A DNA stretch of 63,555 nucleotides. Origin: Pseudomonas sp. Au-Pse12 (lineage in GTDB: Bacteria; Pseudomonadota; Gammaproteobacteria; Pseudomonadales; Pseudomonadaceae). Of this stretch, positions 51,144 to 59,662 are shown piece after piece. Positions within the stretch are counted from its first letter, which is position 1, and every line of letters begins with the position of its first letter. The stretch covers positions 1 to 63,555 of the forward strand of contig NZ_JAJTTH010000016.1 of the NCBI RefSeq assembly GCF_021341665.1. Direction: 5' to 3'. A model generated the notes under the pieces. It made no database searches. It had not been told where the DNA came from and saw only the letters and a program-made list of their open reading frames with translations. Position numbers and translations under genes: made by a program.

Positions 51144-51883
51144 GGCAGGGCAATCAACGAGGCAAAGTTAAGACACTGGAACCACGGCACGACTTTCGAG
51201 AACCCGGCGGCCAGCAGGCGTTCACGGTGTTCTTCGAGGCTGTCGGGCTTCATGACGTTTTCGATGGCGCTGCGCTTCTGGGCAATTTCCAGTTCGCTGT
51301 AGCCGTTGGCGCGCTTGAAGGCGATGTGCAGGTCGGTGAGCAGCGCGTGTTCCTCGGTATCGTTGAAGCGCAGCTTCTCCGAGAGGATCAGCGCGCCGCC
51401 GGGCAGCAACGACTGGCGGATGCGCCCGAGCAGGGCTAGGCGCTGCTCCGGGGCGATGAACTGCAGGGTGAAGTTCAGCGCCACCACCGAGGCCGGCTGG
51501 AACTCCAGGGCCAGGATGTCACCTTCGACCACCTGCACCGGCAGCAGCTCCTGGAACATCGAATCCTGGCCGTTGAGGTATTCCCGGCAGCGCTCGACCA
51601 TGGCCGCCGAGTTGTCCACGGCGATCACCCGGCAACCGTCCGTGCGCACATGGCGGCGCAGGGCCTGGGTCACCGCGCCCAGGGACGCACCCAAGTCATA
51701 GAGCACGCTGTTGGGCTGGGCGAACTGCGCCGCCAGCACCCCGAGGTTCTCGACAATGGTCGGGTAACCCGGCACCGAGCGCTTGATCATGTCCGGGAAC
51801 ACCCGCACCACATCCTCGTTGAAGGCGAAGTCGGGCACCTGGGCCAGGGGCTGGGCGAATAGGCGGTCGGGTTCTTTGCTCAC
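51140..51883 (-). CDS. cmoA: Carboxy-S-adenosyl-L-methionine synthase
   Basis: CmoA makes carboxy-SAM from SAM and prephenate for CmoB. GTG 51883 gives MSKEPDRLFAQPLAQVPDFA and 247 residues, the normal length; the open frame continues upstream but without homology. The SAM site is VLYDLGASLGAV (about residue 62). The typical VALNFTLQFI segment is present. Confidence 0.95.
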   Translation of the reverse strand: MSKEPDRLFAQPLAQVPDFAFNEDVVRVFPDMIKRSVPGYPTIVENLGVLAAQFAQPNSVLYDLGASLGAVTQALRRHVRTDGCRVIAVDNSAAMVERCREYLNGQDSMFQELLPVQVVEGDILALEFQPASVVALNFTLQFIAPEQRLALLGRIRQSLLPGGALILSEKLRFNDTEEHALLTDLHIAFKRANGYSELEIAQKRSAIENVMKPDSLEEHRERLLAAGFSKVVPWFQCLNFASLIALP

Positions 51884-51995
51884 GGCATTTCCAGCGATGG
51901 AGATAAAAAAGAGGGCGGCATTGTAGCCGCTGCCGCAGGCTGCGATAAGGCCCGCAGGGCCTTCAGGAGAGCAAGGGCGACGCAAGGTGTGGCCC

Positions 51996-52046
51996 TTGGC
52001 CGGGAAGCCGGCTCCTACCGATCGCAGGGGCCGGCTTGTTGGCGCA
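51996..52046. repeat. Inverted REP pair
   Basis: TTGGCCGGGAAGCCGGCTCC and CAGGGGCCGGCTTGTTGGCG face each other upstream of cmoA and just downstream of the YhhN-family gene. Confidence 0.65.
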
Positions 52047-52052
52047 GGCTGA

Positions 52053-52688
52053 TCAGCGCGGTTTCTGGCTGAACGCCGAAGCGGCGATGCCCCACTGGCC
52101 CAGCCAGTAGAAAATGATGATCAGGTAGGGCGCGGCATCGAAGGCCAGCACGAAGCGGCTGATGCCGATCAGGCTGTCGGAGAACGCGAAGCTCAGGGCC
52201 CCCACCGCCGCCAGCGCCGCCGAGCGTTTGGGCACCGCTGAGCCGAGGCGCGCCAGGGCCCGCCAGAGCATGGCGCTGATGGTCAGGGCGTAGACGATCA
52301 CCGGGATCAGCAGCGGGCCCAGGCCGTGGGCGATCAGGATCGCCAGCAACACCCCGCCGATGGCCAGTGCCACCGCCAGCGGCAGCAGCGCCGGGCGCCG
52401 GCAGTCACTGAGATAAGCCTTGAGGTAGGCCAGGTGGGCCACCAGGAAGGCCCCGAGGCCGAACACGAACAGGTCCGAAGGCCAGGCCAGCAGCACGTCA
52501 CCCAGCACCGAGAACAGCAGGCCGAGGATGATCCAGCGGCGGTAGTCCCCGGACGGCGCATCGTGCAGCCAGCCCAGCAGGGCCAGCACCGGCAGCGGCT
52601 TGACCAGCAGGCAGAGCAGCGTGGCATGCACGCTGACCCCGTAGATGAAGGTGGCGGCGCCCATCAGCGCCAGGATCAGCCAGCCCAT
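52053..52688 (-). CDS. YhhN/TMEM86 family membrane protein (lysoplasmalogenase-like)
   Basis: The 211-residue product is an integral membrane protein with about eight helices. The family segments FSVLGDVLLAWPSDLFVFGLGAF (given here by position, about residues 58-80) and ALSFAFSDSLIGISRF (about 163) contain the conserved polar residues. Some family members hydrolyse lysoplasmalogen; bacterial roles are mostly unknown. It starts right beside the chagasin-type gene (1-nt gap), so they are co-transcribed. Confidence 0.82.
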   Translation of the reverse strand: MGWLILALMGAATFIYGVSVHATLLCLLVKPLPVLALLGWLHDAPSGDYRRWIILGLLFSVLGDVLLAWPSDLFVFGLGAFLVAHLAYLKAYLSDCRRPALLPLAVALAIGGVLLAILIAHGLGPLLIPVIVYALTISAMLWRALARLGSAVPKRSAALAAVGALSFAFSDSLIGISRFVLAFDAAPYLIIIFYWLGQWGIAASAFSQKPR

Positions 52689-52689
52689 G

Positions 52690-53082
52690 TCAGTTCACCG
52701 TGATCGAGCAGTCGAAAGCCTTCACCGGGGCCTCTTCCGGGGCCCAGGGTTGCTGGTAGGTCAGCAACAGCCGGCCCTGGCCCGTGGCGAAGGCCTGGAA
52801 GCGCCAGGTCGACTGCCCGCCGCTGCCCACCAGGCCGGTGTCCTCGGGGTTGTTGTAGACCTCGGGGCTGACCTTGCGCAGGATGCCGCCGGCCGAATCC
52901 TGGATCGCCCAGCGATAGCCGGTGGTGGGGTTGCTCGGCAGGGTCAGGGTCAGGGTTTGCCCGTGGTGCAGTTGCAGTGGGCATTGGTTCTGGTTTTCCA
53001 CGCTGACGTTTTGCTTGGGCTGGCTGGCGCAAGCGCTCAGCAGGGCGAGGCTGAACAAGGCAAGAAGGCGGTGTGCAGGCAT
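52690..53082 (-). CDS. Chagasin-type (I42) protease inhibitor lipoprotein
   Basis: The 130-residue product is a predicted lipoprotein (lipobox LLSAC, Cys18) with an inhibitor fold of the chagasin/ICP family. The key loop NPTTGYRW is present near residue 52, and the second loop region near GSGGQSTWRF (about 87). Family members block papain-like cysteine proteases. Here it would sit on the envelope. It precedes the YhhN gene. Confidence 0.85.
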   Translation of the reverse strand: MPAHRLLALFSLALLSACASQPKQNVSVENQNQCPLQLHHGQTLTLTLPSNPTTGYRWAIQDSAGGILRKVSPEVYNNPEDTGLVGSGGQSTWRFQAFATGQGRLLLTYQQPWAPEEAPVKAFDCSITVN

Positions 53083-53178
53083 GGGTCAGGAAGCTCCGAT
53101 CATTCGTGACGAACGGCGAGCATAACTGAAGATGATGGACGGTGTAGGGGAGGGATGGAGGTTGGCGGTTATGGCCTG

Positions 53179-53235
53179 TTCGCCGGCACGCCGGCTCCTA
53201 CGTGGGACAACTGTAGGAGCCGGCTTACTGGCGCA
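53179..53235. repeat. Inverted REP pair
   Basis: TTCGCCGGCACGCCGGCTCC and CTGTAGGAGCCGGCTTACTG face each other between the end of lon and the start of the chagasin gene. Confidence 0.75.
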
Positions 53236-53240
53236 GGGCG

Positions 53241-55661
53241 TTAGAACAGGACCTTGGCCACGTCGGCAAAACGCTTGGCGAAGTGCACGGTGAGGCCTTC
53301 CTTGAGGTACTCCGGCAGTTCATCGAAATGCCCGCGGTTAGGCTCCGGCAGGATCAGTTCGTGGATCTTCTGGCGCCGCGCGGCGATGACTTTCTCGCGG
53401 ACCCCGCCAATCGGCAGCACGTGCCCGGTGAGGGTCAGTTCGCCGGTCATGGCCACGCCTTTTTTCGGCGGCTGGTTGCGCGCCAGGGACAGCAGGGCGC
53501 TGGCCATGGTCACCCCGGCGCTCGGGCCGTCCTTGGGCGTGGCGCCTTCCGGTACGTGCAGGTGGACGAAGGCTTCGTCGAAGAACTTGCTGTCGCCGCC
53601 GAACTGCTTGAGGTGTGAGCTGACGTAGCTGTAGGCGATCTCCGCCGACTCCTTCATCACGTCCCCCAATTGCCCGGTGAGCTTGAAGCCGCGGTTGTGG
53701 GTGTGGATCCGCGTGGCCTCGATCGGCAAGGTGGCGCCGCCCATGCTGGTCCAGGCCAGGCCGGTGATGACCCCGGTACCGCTCAGGACCTGCTCGTTGC
53801 GGAACACCGGCATGCCCAGCGAGGCCTCCAGGTCCTTGGGGCCGATCTTGATCGTGGCGTCCGGTTCGTCCAGCAGCTTGACCACCGCCTTGCGTACCAG
53901 CTTGCCCAGCTGTTTTTCCAGCTGGCGCACCCCGGCTTCCCGGGCATAGCCGTCGATCACCGTGCGCAGGGCACTGTCGCTGATGCTCAGGCTGGTCTTG
54001 GCCACGCCGGCCTTTTCCAGCTGCTTGGGCCACAGGTGGCGCTTGGCAATGGCGAGTTTTTCTTCGGTGATGTAGCCCGACAGGCGAATCACTTCCATAC
54101 GGTCGAGCAGTGGGCCGGGAATCGAATCCAGGGTGTTGGCGGTGCACACGAACAGCACCTTGGACAGGTCCATGCGCAGGTCCAGGTAATGGTCGAGGAA
54201 GTCGACGTTCTGCTCCGGATCGAGGGTCTCCAGAAGCGCCGAGGCCGGGTCGCCCTGGTAGCTCTGGCCCATCTTGTCGATCTCGTCGAGCATGATCACC
54301 GGGTTCATCACCTCCACTTCCTTGAGGGCCTGCACCAGCTTGCCCGGCTGGGCGCCGATGTAGGTGCGGCGGTGGCCCTTGATTTCGGCTTCATCACGCA
54401 TGCCGCCGACGCTGAAGCGGTAGAACGGCCGCCCCAGGGATTCGGCGATGGACTTGCCGACGCTGGTCTTGCCCACACCCGGCGGGCCCACCAGCAGCAC
54501 GATGGAGCCGCTGATCTCGCCCTTGTAGGCCCCCACCGCGAGGAACTCGAGGATGCGGTTCTTGATGTCGTCGAGCCCGGCGTGGTGCTTGTCCAGCACC
54601 TTGCGGGCGTGCTTGAGGTCCAGCTTGTCGGCGCCGTAGATGCCCCACGGCACGGCCGTGGCCCATTCCAGGTAGTTGCGGGTGACGGCGTATTCCGGCG
54701 AGCCGGTCTCGAGGATCGACAGCTTGTTCATTTCCTCGGTGATGCGTTTCTGCGCCTGGGGCGGCAGCACCTTGTCGGCCAGGCGCTGCTCGAACTGTTC
54801 CAGGTCGGCGCTGCGGTCGTCCTTGGTCAGCCCCAGCTCCTGCTGGATCACCTTGAGCTGTTCCTTGAGGAAGAACTCGCGCTGGTGCTCGCCGATCTTG
54901 CGGTTGACCTCGGCGGAAATCTCTTTCTGCAGGCGCGCGACTTCGACTTCCTTGCGCAGCATCGGCAGGACTTTCTCCATGCGCTTGAGCATGGGCACGC
55001 AGTCCAGCACTTCCTGCAACTCGTTGCCGGTGGCGGAGGTCAGGGCCGCGGCGAAGTCGGTCAGGGGCGACGGATCGTTGGGGCTGAAGCGGTTGAGGTA
55101 GTTCTTCAGTTCTTCGCTGTACAGCGGATTGAGCGGCAGCAGCTCCTTGATCGCATTGATCAGCGCCATACCGTAGGCCTTGACCTCGTCGGTGGGCTCG
55201 CTGGGCTGATGCGGGTACTCGACTTCCACCAGGTACGGTGGCCGATGGTGCTTGAGCCAGGTGCGGATGCGCACTCGGGTCAGGCCCTGGGCGACAAATT
55301 GCAGCTTGCCGTTCTCGCGGCTGGCGTGGTGGACCTTGACCAGGGTGCCGTACTCCGGCAAGGCGGAGGTGTCGAAGTGGCGCGGGTCCTCTTGGGGGGT
55401 GTCCATGAAAAACAGGGCGAGGGAGTGATGATCGGATTTGCTCACCAGCTCCAGGGTTTCGGCCCAGGGTTCTTCATTGACGATGACCGGCAGCACTTGC
55501 GCTGGGAAGAACGGTCGATTGTGAATCGGGATGATGTAGACCTTGTCCGGCAGGCTCTGTCCGGGCAAGGCCAGGCCTGTGCCATGGGCAGCCTGTTGTT
55601 CAGTGTTTTCCGGATCGACGTAGTCACGCGGATCTTCGGGAAATTCTTGCTGGTCGCTCAT
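53241..55661 (-). CDS. lon: Lon-family ATP-dependent protease
   Basis: This is a cytoplasmic AAA+ serine protease. The 806-residue product has the Lon N-domain (about residues 40-240), Walker A VGPPGVGKTSVGK (about 400), Walker B IMLDEIDK, and the protease domain with the Ser714-Lys757 dyad (KDGPSAGVTMA and GGVREKVIAARR). Pseudomonads have a second Lon-like protease, AsrA; the acidic N-terminal extension suggests this could be that paralogue rather than the main Lon, but I cannot decide from this window. A sigma-32-like promoter lies upstream. Confidence 0.9.
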   Translation of the reverse strand: MSDQQEFPEDPRDYVDPENTEQQAAHGTGLALPGQSLPDKVYIIPIHNRPFFPAQVLPVIVNEEPWAETLELVSKSDHHSLALFFMDTPQEDPRHFDTSALPEYGTLVKVHHASRENGKLQFVAQGLTRVRIRTWLKHHRPPYLVEVEYPHQPSEPTDEVKAYGMALINAIKELLPLNPLYSEELKNYLNRFSPNDPSPLTDFAAALTSATGNELQEVLDCVPMLKRMEKVLPMLRKEVEVARLQKEISAEVNRKIGEHQREFFLKEQLKVIQQELGLTKDDRSADLEQFEQRLADKVLPPQAQKRITEEMNKLSILETGSPEYAVTRNYLEWATAVPWGIYGADKLDLKHARKVLDKHHAGLDDIKNRILEFLAVGAYKGEISGSIVLLVGPPGVGKTSVGKSIAESLGRPFYRFSVGGMRDEAEIKGHRRTYIGAQPGKLVQALKEVEVMNPVIMLDEIDKMGQSYQGDPASALLETLDPEQNVDFLDHYLDLRMDLSKVLFVCTANTLDSIPGPLLDRMEVIRLSGYITEEKLAIAKRHLWPKQLEKAGVAKTSLSISDSALRTVIDGYAREAGVRQLEKQLGKLVRKAVVKLLDEPDATIKIGPKDLEASLGMPVFRNEQVLSGTGVITGLAWTSMGGATLPIEATRIHTHNRGFKLTGQLGDVMKESAEIAYSYVSSHLKQFGGDSKFFDEAFVHLHVPEGATPKDGPSAGVTMASALLSLARNQPPKKGVAMTGELTLTGHVLPIGGVREKVIAARRQKIHELILPEPNRGHFDELPEYLKEGLTVHFAKRFADVAKVLF

Positions 55662-55692
55662 GGAGGCTCCTGCGCGATGGACTATGCAACTT

Positions 55693-55721
55693 AGATGGGG
55701 CAGGTCGCCGCGGGTTTCAAT
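55693..55721 (-). promoter_or_regulatory. sigma-32 (heat-shock) promoter of lon
   Basis: On the minus strand ATTGAAA (55721-55715) and CCCCATCT (55700-55693) are 14 nt apart, matching the sigma-32 consensus (CTTGAAA, 13-15 nt, CCCCATNT) with one change. Transcription would begin about 25 nt before the lon ATG. Confidence 0.75.
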
Positions 55722-55942
55722 GGGGGACAGGTTTCAGCGTTTTTCAGGCCTGCCGGAAATGCTGCCACGCCGCGGATGGCGTGCACTTGGAGCGCTTTTC
55801 TGACATGGGTTGTCAATAAAATGACTTGAATGTCACCTGTTTTATTGCGTGATCTTCTGTAGTTTGAGGATTAATCTGAATGCCCGGCATGTCAGCGTGA
55901 AACTGGCATTTATTTGACGCGCGCATTCAGCTTCTCAGAGGG
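55722..55942. other. Intergenic region between lon and the EAL gene
   Basis: No gene recognised. It holds TGACA / TGTCA half-sites in an inverted arrangement at 55801-55815, the FleQ-like box at 55812-55825, and an AATAAAA / TTTTATT inverted pair around it (55815-55821 / 55840-55846). I see no convincing sigma-70 promoter for the EAL gene, so another sigma factor or a weak promoter is possible. Confidence 0.4.
55812..55825. promoter_or_regulatory. Candidate FleQ box
   Basis: GTCAATAAAATGAC matches the FleQ consensus I remember (GTCaNTAAAtTGAC) at all but one position. FleQ is the c-di-GMP-responsive regulator of flagella and biofilm genes in Pseudomonas, and the gene downstream encodes a c-di-GMP phosphodiesterase. 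It lies 229 bp before that gene. Confidence 0.6.
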
Positions 55943-55948
55943 ATGGGT

Positions 55949-56044
55949 ATGAAGAACGGACTTTTCTGCTCCCGGCGACGGTTATCCGCACCGGTAGGTT
56001 CAAGGGACGCCGGGACAGCGGAGCCACTGAGAGCGGCCTCATGA
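55949..56044 (+). CDS. Upstream small ORF coupled to the EAL gene
   Basis: A 31-codon open frame starts at ATG 55949 (or ATG 55943, two codons longer) with AGAGGG upstream, and its TGA stop overlaps the ATG of the EAL gene (ATGA, 56041-56044). The product is Arg-rich (MKNGLFCSRRRLSAPVGS and on) and has no recognised family. The same stretch can fold into a stem CCCGGCG / CGCCGGG. It could be a leader peptide that couples translation, or a chance frame. Confidence 0.4.
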   Translation: MKNGLFCSRRRLSAPVGSRDAGTAEPLRAAS

Positions 56045-58383
56045 AGTGGCGCCAAACCTTTCAGGCAAGGATTGTCGGGGTGCTGGCGCTATTGCTGTTG
56101 GTTCTGATTGGCGCGGTGTATTTCGCGGTGAAGACCGCCACCACCCAGGCGGTGGAGCGCCAGGCGCAGTTGCAGTTGAAGATCGGCACCCGGGTGTTCG
56201 AACGGTTGCTGGACCTGCGCGGCCGCAACCTGCAGTACGGGGTCGACTGGCTGGTGGTGGATTCCGAGTTTCGTCGTGCGGTGCTCAGTGGCAAGCCGGT
56301 GGATATCCTTGCCGCCCTGGCCCAGCATCGCGGCGGCATCCGTTCCAGTGAAATGTTCGTGCTCAGCCCCGAGGGGCGGGTCATCGCCAGCACCTTGCCG
56401 GCGATTGCCCGGGACCAGCATTTCCCCTACGACCAGGCCTTGCGCCGGGCCATGCGCCACAACACCCACATGCTTTTTGTCGCGATCAAGGGCCGCCCTT
56501 ATCTGCTGGTCCAGGGCGAAGTGCTGGATTCGCTGCCCATCGCCCGGGTGGTGATGGGCTTTCCCATGGACGAACTGTTTGCCCAGGAACTGCGTTCCAT
56601 GAGCAACCTGGAAGTGTCGTTCCTGACCGTCGACGGCCAGCACCCCGGCGAGCTGTTCAGCACCCAGCCAGAGTTCTTCTGGTCACCGATCATCCATGTC
56701 CTGGCCGACTCGCTGTGGCAGTCCCTGCCTCCGTTGAGCGAGGAGCGCGGTCAGCGTTTCCTCAATCAGGCGCTGCAACTGGCCAACACCGGCGATGCCG
56801 CGGACCCACGGGTCATGGCCTTGCTGCAAAGTCCCCTGGAGCAGGCGCTGCAGGCCTTTGCCCCGCTGGATCGGGAATTCATGTGGATCGCCATGGTGGC
56901 GCTGGTGATATCCCTGGCCTGCGCCCTGCTGATGGCGCGGCGGGTTTCACGCCCCCTGGAGGACCTGGCACAGGCGGCGAGGCGCATCGGTTCCGGCAAC
57001 TATCAGGCGCCGGTAGCGATCAAGCGCAGTGATGAGTTGGGCGTGCTGGCGGATGCGTTCAATGCCATGCAGAGCGCCATCGCCACCCGCGAACGGCAAC
57101 TGGCCCATAACGCCCTGCATGATCCGCTGACCGGGCTGCCCAACCGTGCCCTGGCCATCGAGCGCCTGAGCAAGGCGATTGCCGCCCGGCGCAACGTGGT
57201 GCTGCTCTACCTGGGCATCGACAATTATCGGGCGATCAACGAAGGCTTTGGCAGTGAAGGCCTGGACCAGATGATGGGCGAACTCAGCCGGCGCTTGCGC
57301 GAAGTCCTGTCCCACGGCGACACGGCGGCCCGGATCACCGCCAGTGAATTTCTCCTGCTGTTGGAGAACATCGAGTTGGACGGGGCCATGGACATGGCCG
57401 ACCAGCTGCATGACCTGCTCAGCCGGCCGCAACTGATCCAGGGCGATGAAGTGCGCCGGCAGATCTGCATGGGCATGGCGGTGTATCCCGCCGACGGCCA
57501 GTCCGCCGAGGAACTGATCAGCCGCGCGGCCATCGCCAGGCATGATGCGTCGCTCAAGCCCGGTTACTTGCAGGTCTATCAGCAGGACCGCGACCTGGCT
57601 CACCAGCGCCAGATCAGCCTGATTCGCGACCTGCGGCGGGCTGCCGCCGAAGGTGAGTTGTTCCTGCTGTACCAGCCCAAGCTCGACCTGCGTCGGGACT
57701 TCCTGCATCAGGCCGAAGCCCTGCTGCGCTGGCAGCACCCGGTGTTCGGCGTGGTCTCGCCGGCGGAATTCATTCCCCTGGCCGAGCGTACCGGCAGCAT
57801 GCACAGCCTGACTGCCTGGCTCATCGAGGCCTGTATCCGCCAGTTGGCGGAGTGGAATCGGCGGGCCTTGCCGGTGCGCCTGTCACTGAACATCTCGGCC
57901 AGTGACCTGGAGGGGGACGGCCTGGAAGTGCGGGTCAGCGAATACCTGGAGCGCTATCAGGTGGCGGCCGAACAACTGGTGTTCGAGATCACCGAGAGCG
58001 CCATCATGCGCGACCCGGAGCAGGCCCTGGCCGTGCTGCAGCGCCTGCGCGGCTGTGGCATCAGCCTTTCGGTGGACGATTTCGGTACCGGCTATTCATC
58101 CCTGGCGCAGCTGCAGCGCCTGCCGGTGCAGGAGCTGAAGATCGATCAGTCGTTTATCCGCAACCTGGATGAAACCAGCGGTGACGCGGTGATCGTGCGC
58201 TCCACCATTGAAATGAGCCACAAGCTGGGGCTCAAGGTGGTGGCTGAAGGCGTGGAGTATGAGCACTGTCTGAAACTGCTGGAGGGTTGGGGCTGCGACA
58301 CCGTGCAGGGCTACCTGATCAGCCGTCCACTGGTGACCGAGGCTTTTGAGCGCTGGCTGCTCAAGTCTCGGGTTTCAAGCTGA
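56041..58383 (+). CDS. Membrane c-di-GMP phosphodiesterase (sensor-HAMP-GGDEF-EAL)
   Basis: The 780-residue product has a membrane helix at about residues 10-30, a periplasmic sensor region (about 31-280), a second helix (about 282-298), a HAMP segment (about 299-350), a GGDEF domain and an EAL domain. The GGDEF signature is degenerate: RITASEF at 431-437 in place of RxGGDEF, so no cyclase activity is expected. The EAL domain is intact: EALLRW (Glu559), the Asn in LSLNISASDL, the Glu pair in FEITES, DDFGTGYSSL and AEGVE. It should break down c-di-GMP. Its start is overlapped by the stop of a small upstream ORF. Confidence 0.92.
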   Translation: MKWRQTFQARIVGVLALLLLVLIGAVYFAVKTATTQAVERQAQLQLKIGTRVFERLLDLRGRNLQYGVDWLVVDSEFRRAVLSGKPVDILAALAQHRGGIRSSEMFVLSPEGRVIASTLPAIARDQHFPYDQALRRAMRHNTHMLFVAIKGRPYLLVQGEVLDSLPIARVVMGFPMDELFAQELRSMSNLEVSFLTVDGQHPGELFSTQPEFFWSPIIHVLADSLWQSLPPLSEERGQRFLNQALQLANTGDAADPRVMALLQSPLEQALQAFAPLDREFMWIAMVALVISLACALLMARRVSRPLEDLAQAARRIGSGNYQAPVAIKRSDELGVLADAFNAMQSAIATRERQLAHNALHDPLTGLPNRALAIERLSKAIAARRNVVLLYLGIDNYRAINEGFGSEGLDQMMGELSRRLREVLSHGDTAARITASEFLLLLENIELDGAMDMADQLHDLLSRPQLIQGDEVRRQICMGMAVYPADGQSAEELISRAAIARHDASLKPGYLQVYQQDRDLAHQRQISLIRDLRRAAAEGELFLLYQPKLDLRRDFLHQAEALLRWQHPVFGVVSPAEFIPLAERTGSMHSLTAWLIEACIRQLAEWNRRALPVRLSLNISASDLEGDGLEVRVSEYLERYQVAAEQLVFEITESAIMRDPEQALAVLQRLRGCGISLSVDDFGTGYSSLAQLQRLPVQELKIDQSFIRNLDETSGDAVIVRSTIEMSHKLGLKVVAEGVEYEHCLKLLEGWGCDTVQGYLISRPLVTEAFERWLLKSRVSS

Positions 58384-58425
58384 ACAGGCTGGATGGCCGA
58401 GCTGCGGCCATCCAGGGACGTGTGC

Positions 58426-58857
58426 TCAGGGCGCGGCGGACTCGGCCTTGGTCAGCAGGCTGTGCAGCTCTGGCTCGATGCCTTCTTCACTGAGGTTGTC
58501 CATGATTTCCAGGATGCAGGGGGCGTAGTGGTGTTCGATCGCCACCTCCGACCAGTCCAGTTCATAGATCGCCATGACCCGTACATCCAGGTAGGGCGAA
58601 TCCACCAACAGGCGTTTCAACAAGTCGATGGCCGGTGGGCTGCGCAACTCCCCCAGGGACACCGCGCAACGGTGCTGCCAATATTCGGGGCGCGACAGCA
58701 GGGTTTCGCCGAGGCGCTGCCATTGTGCCGGGGTGAAGGCGTGGAGCACTCCCTTGGCCACCTGTTCGGCGGTGTATTCATTCCAGTTGGCGGCTTCCGA
58801 GTCACCGAACCAGTGGTGTAGACGTTCAAACAACTCATCACGCTTATCCGTATTCAT
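58426..58857 (-). CDS. Small helical protein of unknown function
   Basis: I do not recognise a function. The 143-residue product starts MNTDKRDELFERLHHWFGDS at ATG 58857 with AGGAGA upstream; an open frame continues to 58962 but lacks a ribosome site. It is mostly helical, acidic and rich in Leu/Trp/Glu; the segment about 78-125 (AVSLGELRSPPAIDLLKRLL and on) resembles a HEAT-like repeat pair. No signal peptide or membrane segment. It lies alone, converging with the EAL gene. Confidence 0.6.
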   Translation of the reverse strand: MNTDKRDELFERLHHWFGDSEAANWNEYTAEQVAKGVLHAFTPAQWQRLGETLLSRPEYWQHRCAVSLGELRSPPAIDLLKRLLVDSPYLDVRVMAIYELDWSEVAIEHHYAPCILEIMDNLSEEGIEPELHSLLTKAESAAP

Positions 58858-59044
58858 GATGTCTTTCTCCTGCGTGGGGCGGCCGCGCCAGCACGCTGTT
58901 CCTGGCGTGCCGCCCAGTGCCTTGGCGTTTGTACAGGCGTGCCAGGACCGATGCTGCCTCATTTGTGGCGGGCTTCCCAGTCTTAATGGCGCACGCTGAC
59001 CAACAGCGTCGTGGCATTCGGTCCCGGGGCACGGCTGTCCCGGT

Positions 59045-59662
59045 TTACCAGGTGCCGGCGAACTTCACCGCGGCCGCGGCGCGCGAGGGCACCTTGAGGG
59101 TGTGCAGCAGGGACGACACATGGATGCGCACGGTGAACGGCGAGATCTCCAGTTCCCGGGCGATTTCCTTGTTGGTCTTGCCCTGAGCGATCAGCCGCAG
59201 GACTTCCTGTTGCCGGGTGGTCAGCTGGCTCACTTCGGCGCCGGCATCCAGGGGCAGCAGCAGGCCGGAAGGCGCGTACTTGACCACCACTTCGCCTTCG
59301 CGGATGGCCTGGATCGCCTGGCCGATCTCCTCCGGGCTGATGCTCTTGCCGATGAAACCGTCGGCCCCGGCGGCCATCACCTCGCCGATCAGGTCCTGGT
59401 TGTCGACCATCGACACCACGATGATCGAGGTCCGGGGCAGTTGGCGGCGCAGGTCGGCAATCAGGCTCACCGAGGTCAGGCCGGGAAAGCGCAGGTCGAG
59501 AATCAGCGAGTCCGGCTCCTCGCCGGCCTGGGCCAGGGCCAGCACCGCGGCCAGGTCGCCGGCCTCTTCCAGCACGGCGTCGGGCAGCAGGCGCTGGAGG
59601 GTGCGCAGCATGCCTTCGCGAAACAGCGGGTGGTCGTCGGCGACGATAATCCGGCACGTCAT
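59045..59662 (-). CDS. LuxR/NarL-family response regulator
   Basis: The 205-residue product has an N-terminal receiver domain (about residues 1-120) with acidic Asp9-Asp10, phospho-acceptor Asp56 in LILDLRFPG and Lys in IGKSISPEE, and a C-terminal LuxR-type HTH (about 140-200, LTTRQQEVLRLIAQGKTNKE). It is divergent from a hybrid histidine kinase gene across 146 bp, which is its most likely partner. Confidence 0.92.
   Translation of the reverse strand: MTCRIIVADDHPLFREGMLRTLQRLLPDAVLEEAGDLAAVLALAQAGEEPDSLILDLRFPGLTSVSLIADLRRQLPRTSIIVVSMVDNQDLIGEVMAAGADGFIGKSISPEEIGQAIQAIREGEVVVKYAPSGLLLPLDAGAEVSQLTTRQQEVLRLIAQGKTNKEIARELEISPFTVRIHVSSLLHTLKVPSRAAAAVKFAGTW

Noticed and set aside
55900..55925. 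sigma-54 promoter (TGGCA...TTGAC) before the EAL gene
   Set aside because: The GG and GC dinucleotides needed at -24 and -12 are not at the required 10-nt spacing.
55960..56040. A c-di-GMP riboswitch before the EAL gene
   Set aside because: The GC-rich stem is present but the GEMM consensus segments are not; no match seen by eye.
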